Origin: Stictocephala bisonia
Taxonomy: Eukaryota; Arthropoda; Insecta; Hemiptera; Membracidae
Length of the DNA: 64,000 bases
Assembly: GCA_035578905.1 (NCBI GenBank)
Contig: JAQJVL010000539.1
Span: 62,001 to 126,000, forward strand
Direction: 5' to 3'
Position numbers and translations under genes: made by a program. Below the pieces are notes generated by a model that was given only the letters and a program-made list of their open reading frames with translations, ran no database searches and was not told the origin of the DNA. Of the stretch, positions 56,280 through 64,000 are shown one piece after another (the first letter of the stretch is position 1; every line of letters begins with the position of its first letter).

Positions 56280-57781
56280 CAGGGTGTCCGGGCTAGAGGT
56301 ATCAATAAATAAATATCTCCATCAGGGGTGTTAAATTTTGTTTTGTCACAATTAAAACTACAAATAGTAATTAATAATACCAAGATAGTATGTGTAAAGT
56401 TATCTTACGTAAACATATCTCACACACAATGCCAAAAAATTACCAGTTAAAGAAAATGCAGTATTTCCATGTGACCAAGCTGATTATCTCTGGCGCTGAC
56501 AACTTAGCCACTAATATGATTATCAGCCTAATGATGATGTTTACTGAGAAGTCAGCTGATTACAACACCATTGTTGGCTTTAAATTCGTATAATTGACTA
56601 TAGTCATTCTGCTGTCATGGTTATCATTTGGCTGAAAGTTTCTTATGTTAAAAAATGTGGACCCTACAACAAAAGGTACAGTGCGTGTTGTGGCTTGCAG
56701 AGTACAAATCTGTAATTCGTGTTCAACGTCGGCTCGTCGTGATTAACACATTAATCAACTAACTTCAAAGACAATTTTACTGTGGGACAGAACCCTTCAA
56801 GCTAATGGAACTTTGATTAAAAAAAACTGGAAAGCATTTAAAGAAGCAAGTAAGTGTACAAGCAATTAGCAATGCCCAATGTTTTTAAACAAACACCACG
56901 TACATCAATTAGATAATCTTCCTGATTACTCAACTTCCAAAATCAACAGTTCATGACATTTTATGTAAAACGCTCAAATTTCGTGCATATAAGATTAAGC
57001 TGCTTCACCAGATAATACCAAATGTTCGTCCTTTGAGACTAAAATTTGCTAACGAGATGTTGGATCACATTAATGAAAATCCTACATTTTTCAAAATGTA
57101 CTTTTCAGTGATGAGGCTGCTTTTTACCTCAGTGCATTAATAAACCGACACAACTATCGTATTTGGGGATCAAGAAATCTGCATGCCTCAGTAATGCATG
57201 AAAGAGACAAACCAAAAATAAATGTTTGGCTGGGACTGATGCACAATGCAATTATTGGGCCTTTTTTCACTAACCAAACAGTAACAGGCCACATTTATTT
57301 GGACATGTTAAAAAACTTTGCAGTACCCCAAATACCAGAACATATCGTTTTCCAGCAAGACGGTGCTCCACCACACTATCACAATGATGTTCGGGATTTT
57401 CTTAATGACCAATTTCCTGGTTGTTGGATAGGTAGAAGAGGGCCTATTGCATGGCCATCAAGATCACCAGATTTCTTTCATGGTGGTTCATCAAATATTT
57501 CGTGACCAGGGGAGAGTGAAATGTTTACGGGAACAAAGGCATAGGATTGTGGCTGCAGTTGAGAGAATAAAGCCAGAAATGCTCGCAAACACATGGCGGG
57601 ATATTGAATACCGATTGGACCGTGTGAGAGTGACTTATGGTGATCACATTGAACTTTACTAAATAAGATAACAATCTTGGTTGTATATGTAAAATGTTAG
57701 CATAGTTACTTTAAAATAAATAATACATTGTTATACCAAACTAGTTAGTTATTTCTTAATACCTCTAGCCCGGACACCCAG
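56280..57781 (+). mobile_element. Tc1/mariner-superfamily transposon, both ends present, transposase broken
   Basis: The termini CAGGGTGTCCGGGCTAGAGG and, inverted, CTGGGTGTCCGGGCTAGAGG match at all but one position over 25 bp, and TA lies outside each end (56278-56279, 57782-57783). Length 1,502 bp, typical of the superfamily. The transposase inside is frame-broken, so this copy could move only with transposase supplied elsewhere. Confidence 0.9.
56652..57662 (+). pseudogene. Tc1/mariner (IS630-type) transposase, DDD catalytic core, broken
   Basis: The N-terminal part (56652-57100) is badly shifted: QQKVQCVLWLAEYKS, then a helix-turn-helix remnant and LPKSTVHDILCKTLKF. The catalytic part is clean from about 57104 to 57505. 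It holds FSDEAAFYL (first Asp), FQQDGAPPHYHND (second Asp, codon 57359) and PSRSPDF (third Asp, codon 57470). The second and third Asps are 37 codons apart. After SPDF the usual LDFFLWG-like continuation is missing and the frame shifts. The C-terminal RIVAAVERIKPEMLANTW...VTYGDHIE survives to 57661. The internal deletion and frame loss make it inactive. Confidence 0.85.
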
Positions 57782-57783
57782 TA

Positions 57784-60700
57784 TATAGAAATTAACAAGG
57801 AATATTTGTAAATCCTAAAAAAATTAACCCATATATATTATGAAATGAAGACCGAAAAGGTAAATAAATATGTCAACTTAAAAATGTGCTTTAATAATTG
57901 TTCTTTTATAATGTCAATACACACTTACAAATTGTTTAGTTTTTGAACATTAAATACTTATTTATTAAAGTAAAATATTTAAAGGGAAATAACTGTTGCT
58001 TTCTCAGCACTCTCGCGTAGTAAGTATTTTATAACATACAACACTGTTTACGCTATCATTTTACATCTAGTAAAGTAAATCTTAAAATTGGCTATACAGT
58101 TAAAATATGTATCATGTGTATACTATAAATGTTCTTTAAGACTAAATAATAAAACATAATATTCATAAATATAAAATTGTTATTTGGATAATAGCAATTA
58201 ACATAAGTTCATATTAACATAATTTTCGAATATCAAAAAGTAAGCAATGAAATTGAGATGTGGCATTTAGCATTAGTCCAGCTATAATATATTTTCAAGT
58301 GTAGACCTACTTAATGATAACTGCTAATACATTTTTTTAATTAACTAGATAATGATTCTCGCAAAAACATCTAGAAATATTATTTGGTATGAAGTCAATT
58401 GTCTCATTACAGGCCATTTTTGTATAATGAATTTATATCAGCCAATTTATTTATACTATCTGTTAGCTGTCCTACTACATGAAGTTAAACTAAAAAGTTA
58501 ATAAGAGTTTAGTACTTCATAGGTTTGCTAGGAATTTACATTATTTTTGGAGAACAAAATTAAAGTCTTTTTAAAATTAAGTTTTACTTGAAGCAGTTAC
58601 TTGAGTTGGTCAGTCTATTTATGGAATACCTTCATTTAATTTATATTTATGGTAAAGTTTATGTGTTATAAGAATAAAGTTATTGAAAACTAACTGATTT
58701 ATTAAACCAATGTGATTATTACTAGATGCCTCAAACAAAACAAAAATTAAATAAAAAAATAAATTTAACACCTCTTCATACAAGCTTACTTAATACAATA
58801 TAGAAATGTAAACATTAACACAATATAGTCAAATGAAGTCTACAATATCAAAACTGCCTAAGTGTATTTTAAAGACGGAAATAACCTTGCTTTATTTGTC
58901 ACAATCCAATACCACCCAGTTTCCAATAACAACTTGTGGAAGTCACATTGATGGAAAGAATGTAACAAAAACATCTTCTAAAATATTGATATCGCAATAA
59001 ATGAGATTCTTTCATAATATTCTGTAAATATTTACGTTAATATTCCGAGTATAAAGTAACTGATTGTAAACATTTACAAAATTGGAAAACGGATGTTTAG
59101 CATTATGTCCATTACATAATATACTTCAGCTATAGTAAAATTAAATGTTTGTATCAGTCTTTTAAAACTTTTTTTATAATATTTAGTTTTACGTAACTGG
59201 ATGTGTTCAAAAAATCATATGTTTTTCATAACTGTATAATAGCTATATTTAACTTTTTATTTAATTTAAAACTATTTTCCAGATGGTTTTTGTACGATTA
59301 TTCAATTTATTTGGATTGTTTTAAGATATTCTCTATACAGCCCATGTCAAATATTCCATTATTCAGTCTTAAACAGCTCAGAAAATATGCTATGAATTAT
59401 TTATGTTTTGAAACTTTGGGAATGTTTTAAGTTGGGATAGGAGTTACAATGTTATGGTTAAACTGGTTTTTTCTTCTTTACTAGTGGATTTGGATGAACA
59501 GTTGCTTTGTTATAAATACTACAATACCCTTTTGTTTTTACTTTTACACGGTTTTGCATAAATTTTACTAATTATCAGTTAAACAGTTAAAGAAACCATA
59601 ATTTAAAAATACTAACCAAACTTTAAAATTAGCTTTACTTATTAACACACATATCGTACTTAAGAATTTTAAAATTACTAGCTAAGAAGTTAGACATTGT
59701 TTCTATAAAAAGGAGATCAGAGCTAACAGAAAATAAAGCACTTTATATGAATTAAAGTATGTTTCATAAATGTTTTACCCAATTAAATATTTTCTGGAGT
59801 TTTGTAAAACATAGTTTAGGTACATTATATATTTACTAACAATTATTAGAGTTATAGCAGAATTTTCTCTAAATATAAATAAACGGCTTACTTTATTACT
59901 ATTTTACCAATAAATCTCCATACCAGCACTCTTACCAGTGCTTTTATTAATAATTTAATAGCGTTGACCTTAATGATTACAGTTATAAAAACTATAAGTA
60001 TTATGATTTACCAAGTGTAGTTTTAAAGTTTAGTATTTATCTATTCTACTACAGATGAAATGTTAGTGGTCCAAGTCACGTAGTTTGGATATGACCTTTA
60101 ATTTTGTTTGTCTATTTACTTCATTGTATTGAAAAACAACTATTAAAATTTACCGTGGTTATTTTTTAGTAGTACTCTTTCATTTTGAACTTTAGTTTTA
60201 AATTGAATAGGAATCCAAAAATAAAAAACTTGAAACATTTTTTATATTGAATATATAATATATATTGAATATATTGAAAATATATATTGAAATAAAAAAC
60301 TAAAAAAAATTTTAATTATGGAGTTTTAGAAATTTTGCTTCACGTAAATTTTTTAACCAATCCAAACAAATACATCTAATAAATTAAGGAATAGTGAAAT
60401 AATGAATATTGACAATAAACACCATCAAAAAACAGTTGAATAGTACAAGAGCATTTTAAAGGCGTTTTAGTATATACGTGAATGCGCATTATACAAAATA
60501 CTGTATTTAGATAGTTGACTGTTATAACAATATAATGGAATAAGGATACCAAGCGAAATATAAAGTATTTTTCAGAAGCCTTTGATAAATGAAGAATAAA
60601 GATACATACTGGACTAACTAGCATAAAACTAATAAAATGTTTAAAAACATAATTTGAAATATTGAAGTAAGTATGCGTTTTAAATCCATTCATACAAAAT

Positions 60701-61885
60701 GGCCTTCTTAAGGGGATGATATTAATATTAATAAATAATGCTATTTTCTTGAATTGTTATTTAATTTTTAATTAAAAAACCTCAAAATACACAAGAGCCA
60801 TGAAGAAAAATGCATTTATGTTCCTCATAATAGAAACCAAAAATTAGCTTATTTGTGCTATTAAAATATTGAATTCAAGACCAAATTAGGTCACAGACTG
60901 GCCAGTTAGCCGACATTACACAAAACTTTCAAAGTTTGTTGGAGGTTTTAAAATAAACTGTGTAATTGTTTTAAACAATCAATATTTATTTCTAAACTTA
61001 TCTAATCATAGTATAATTCCTCAATGCTATACTATTGTATGATTACATTACAGTAAAGAATAAAACTTTAACTTACGGTTTAAAAATGTACTTCTCTGGA
61101 TTTTGCTCCCAGTCAATGTTCTCCAAGTTCAGTCCGACAATTTATGGATGACCGAGAAAAGGGTATTTTTCTCTAAACTTTCCTATGCATATACCAATAT
61201 ACTTTTACATAATTGTAAAAAATAATGGTGGTTTGAAAAGTTCAGGTAATTTGTAAATTATTTGTAAATATACTGTGTATCTTACTGCATGTGTATTAAT
61301 AGCAATATTGAATCTGATTTTTTTCAAATGTATTCATTGATTTATTAACGTCAAAGAATATATTTTAGAATATCATACTTTTAGGAACAAATCTGCATAA
61401 CTCATTCTCTTACACAAGTGGTTCCGGTTTTATTTAATTAAAAAATATTAAATATACTATCTTACGAATTACTTTTTAAAAATTATCTGAAAGGTTGAGT
61501 TAAATGTATCTTGTAACAGATCAATTAGCTACTTATTTAACAATGAGTAAAGTAACAATAATTCACAATGAGTAAATAACAATTCACAGTAACAAATAAG
61601 AGTATAAGTTGTTAACATTTATTTTATTTGGCAGTATCGTTTAAGATATGTTAAGTATATTTTTGTAATAAGAACTCTATCAATAAGGACACTATGAGTG
61701 TTTATTTATTGAAAACATCAAATACGATCAAACATGTACTTAGTACTTTCTACACAAACATATATCTACATTATCTGCATATAAGAGACGCCATCTAAAA
61801 TGCTATAACAATATCAATGGAGTTAAAGACATATTACACAGTTAAAGTAGGTCACAAAGGACCACTTGTTTACTTTATGGAGGGC
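57784..61885. other. AT-rich stretch without recognised genes
   Basis: A minus-strand scrap at about 61083-61150, ending at a GTAAGT, reads as a sensible 20-residue peptide and is discussed separately. The rest is low-complexity AT-rich DNA; open frames at 59203 and 60376 look like chance. Confidence 0.5.
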
Positions 61886-61889
61886 TAAT

Positions 61890-62640
61890 CCACACAACTA
61901 CTTGCTTCGACATGACATAGATCCACAGACTATTTACGTCAACGTAACGTGTAGTGGATTCACCGACTACTTACGTCGACACGACTAGAGTAGATCCACA
62001 GACTACTTACGTCAACATGAAGTAGAGTGGATCCACAGACTACTTACGTCAACATGACGAGTCTGGATCCACAGACTACTTACGTCGACATGAAGTAGAG
62101 TGGATCCAAAGACTACTTACGTCAACATGACTAGAGTAGATCCACAGACTACTTACGTCAACATGAAGTAGAGTGGATTCACCGACTACTTACGTCGACA
62201 CGACTAGAGTAGATCCACAGACTACTTACGTCAACATGAAGTAGAGTGGATCCACAGACTATTTACGTCAACATGACGAGTCTGGATCCACAGACTACTT
62301 ACGTCGACATGAAGTAGAGTGGATCCAAAGACTACTTACGTCCGACATGAAGTAGAGTGGATACACAGACATAGAGTAGACATAGACATGTTGATATGAC
62401 AAAGAGTAGATCCATTAACTATTTCCGTCGATATAACGTAGTGTGGATCTATAAACAATTTACGTCGACTTTACGTAGAGTGGATCCACATAACAACTTA
62501 TGTCAAAATGACTAGAGTGGATCCACCGACTACTTACGTCGACATGTCGTAGAGTGGATGTACAACCATTACCGTCAACATGACGTAGAGTGGATGTACA
62601 ACCATTAACGTGAACATGACGTACGCTTGATCTACATAGA
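61890..62640. repeat. 37-bp tandem array with ~219-bp higher-order period
   Basis: Units read TCCACAGACTACTTACGTCA then ACATGAAGTAGAGTGGA (37 bp), for example at 61995 and 62032. A six-unit block starting TTCACCGACTACTTACGTCG at 61959 recurs at 62178 (219 bp). Units decay toward 62640. Confidence 0.92.
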
Positions 62641-63090
62641 ATTATTATTTTTTTTTATGTAGAGTGGATGCTTATAACACTTATGCCGACATAATGTAGA
62701 CTTTATCCACACAACCACTCCTCGACTTGTAGTTCTGAGCAACGGAACCACCTGTTATGACATAGGTGTAGAGTGAATCCACATAACAGCTTACGTTGAC
62801 AAAATGTAGAGTTGGTGCACAAAACAACTTGTTGGAATGATATAGGGTGGAACGAAACAACTATTTACATTTATTTGTTGTAGACTTAAGTTACAGACTA
62901 CCAATTTCGCCATTATTTTAAGAGGGCGTTATTTTAAGTACACACTCACTCACGATGACATAATGTGTCTTTTTATTTTGAGCAAATCCAGAACTACTTT
63001 CGTAAATTGGACTAAGTTGAGCCCAACACAACTAATTACACTTTTTTTACGCAGGGATTATTCAAGGTACTACTTATATTTAATTAGATT
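62641..63090. repeat. Decayed continuation of the 37-bp array
   Basis: Words such as TGTAGAGTGGAT, TCCACACAACCAC and TGACATAATGTAG persist at irregular spacing. No gene is visible. Confidence 0.65.
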
Positions 63091-63545
63091 GAATCCACAC
63101 AACCACGTCTGTTGACATCATGGCGAGTAGGTCCATACAATCAACTATATGAACTTCACTAAGGGTATGTCACCACAATCATTTACTTTGACATGATGTA
63201 GGATGAATCCACACAACCACGTCTGTTGACATTATGGCGAGTAGGTCCATACAATCAACTATATGAACTTCACTAAGGGTATGTCACCACAATCATTTAC
63301 TTTGACATGATGTAGGATGAATCCACACAACCACGTCTGTTGACATCATGCCGAGTGGATCCATACAATCAACTACATGAACTTCACTTAGGGTATGTCA
63401 CCACAATATTTACTTTGACAGATGTAGGATGGATCCTCACAAACCCCTACATCAAGTTAATGTAGGGTGGATCCAAAGAGTCCCTTACGTTGCCTTGATA
63501 TATAATAGTTATAAAACCCCTCACATCAACTTAATGTAGACTAGA
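63091..63545. repeat. 114-bp tandem repeat (trimer derived from the 37-bp family)
   Basis: GAATCCACACAACCACGTCT starts at 63091, 63205 and 63319, exactly 114 bp apart. Each copy contains three diverged 38-bp subunits (TCC-ACA...AC-ATGA...GTAG). It is an older array re-amplified as a trimer. Irregular units follow to 63545. Confidence 0.88.
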
Positions 63546-63577
63546 TCCAAACGACACATGTAATCACCCCGGTTTCA

Positions 63578-63722
63578 CTCCCACCCGACTATACATACGG
63601 TGGTATTGGCCTAGCCGCCCAAACACGTATGATGGTATTGGTACATTAGTACCACTGTATTTGTATGGGTGTGCCAATATTTCTGTACGTCTATGTATGG
63701 GCAGGTAGGAAAGTACCATACA
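63578..63722. repeat. 36-bp minisatellite block 10 (degenerate, inverted halves)
   Basis: C-rich halves (TACGGTGGTATTGGCC...CCGCCC) to about 63640 are followed by G-rich halves (TAGTACCACTGTATTTGTAT, GGGTGTGCCAATA). It is a worn strand-switching block. Confidence 0.7.
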
Positions 63723-64000
63723 TTGCCTTGACTTGGAGTGGCATAATAACAAATTATATTCCTTTTAATTTGCATCACAGGCTCCAAGAAATTAGCTTTT
63801 ATTAACGACCTATAGACGTTACATATAATTTAACTGTAATTTGAAATAAATACATACAGTTAAATTTTGGTTCCTTTTTTAACCGCTCTCATTGAGTTAG
63901 TAAATTACAAAATTTTTTTAATTTTCTTTTAAATAGCAAATATTTGCAGTAGTCTTACCTATTCACTATAAATGTTAGTATGAATCCAAAAGTTAAAAGT
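63723..64000. other. AT-rich end of window
   Basis: Nothing recognised. Confidence 0.5.

Noticed and set aside
59203..59430. 75-codon hydrophobic frame, candidate membrane peptide
   Set aside because: Phe/Leu/Ile-rich translation is expected from T-rich DNA. No motif or splice context.
60376..60693. 105-codon minus-strand frame, candidate receptor-like peptide
   Set aside because: Composition-driven (F, I, Y, H) with no recognisable domain. A frame of this length is plausible by chance in a 64-kb window.
63578..63722. Possible telomeric repeat
   Set aside because: It is not TTAGG-type (insect) or TTAGGG; it is a worn copy of the 36-bp minisatellite.

Overview
This is an AT-rich, repeat-dominated stretch of an animal genome, most likely an arthropod and probably an insect. 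That is inferred from the transposon mix: jockey/CR1-like LINEs, a Ty3/gypsy element primed by tRNA-Lys, pogo and Tc1/mariner DNA transposons, a MULE relic and a tRNA-derived SINE. I cannot name the species. No host protein-coding gene can be supported. The long open frames over the satellites are artefacts of a stop-free 36-bp unit.

Layout. 1-6.3 kb is AT-rich, with a MULE transposase relic (2.4-3.0 kb) and the 3' coding end of a LINE (4.7-4.9 kb, minus strand). 6.3-17.2 kb is a satellite district. A 36-bp G/C-asymmetric minisatellite recurs in several blocks that switch strand. Two ~0.9-1.0-kb blocks of it are tandemly duplicated inside a 43/50-bp satellite, followed by a 107-bp array and more 36-bp blocks. 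17.7-27.2 kb is one decayed Ty3/gypsy LTR retrotransposon (LTR, tRNA-Lys primer site, broken gag, protease, pol deleted, partial 3' LTR). It was opened by a nearly intact 4.7-kb LINE on the minus strand and other debris. 27.2-28.2 kb and 33.1-35.9 kb are two decayed plus-strand LINEs in otherwise empty AT-rich DNA.

38.2-43.8 kb holds a TA-flanked pogo/Tigger transposon that keeps only its DNA-binding region, a 20-bp array and another strand-switching 36-bp block. 45.6-47.4 kb holds four copies of a 137-bp tandem repeat and a ~960-bp long-inverted-repeat element. 49.9-53.5 kb is a 155-bp array followed by a 51-bp array that has been split by a 5'-truncated LINE. 54.5-57.8 kb has a SINE, a small 36-bp block and a complete-ended but broken Tc1/mariner copy. 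61.9-63.7 kb ends with 37-bp and 114-bp arrays and one more 36-bp block.

The most interesting observations are two. In the 4.7-kb LINE, the endonuclease/RT frame has no usable AUG. It opens exactly at a correctly phased UUUUUUA slippery heptamer near the end of ORF1, which points to programmed -1 frameshifting. The 36-bp minisatellite carries a canonical four-tract G-quadruplex motif per unit, and several of its blocks flip strand to make large imperfect palindromes.
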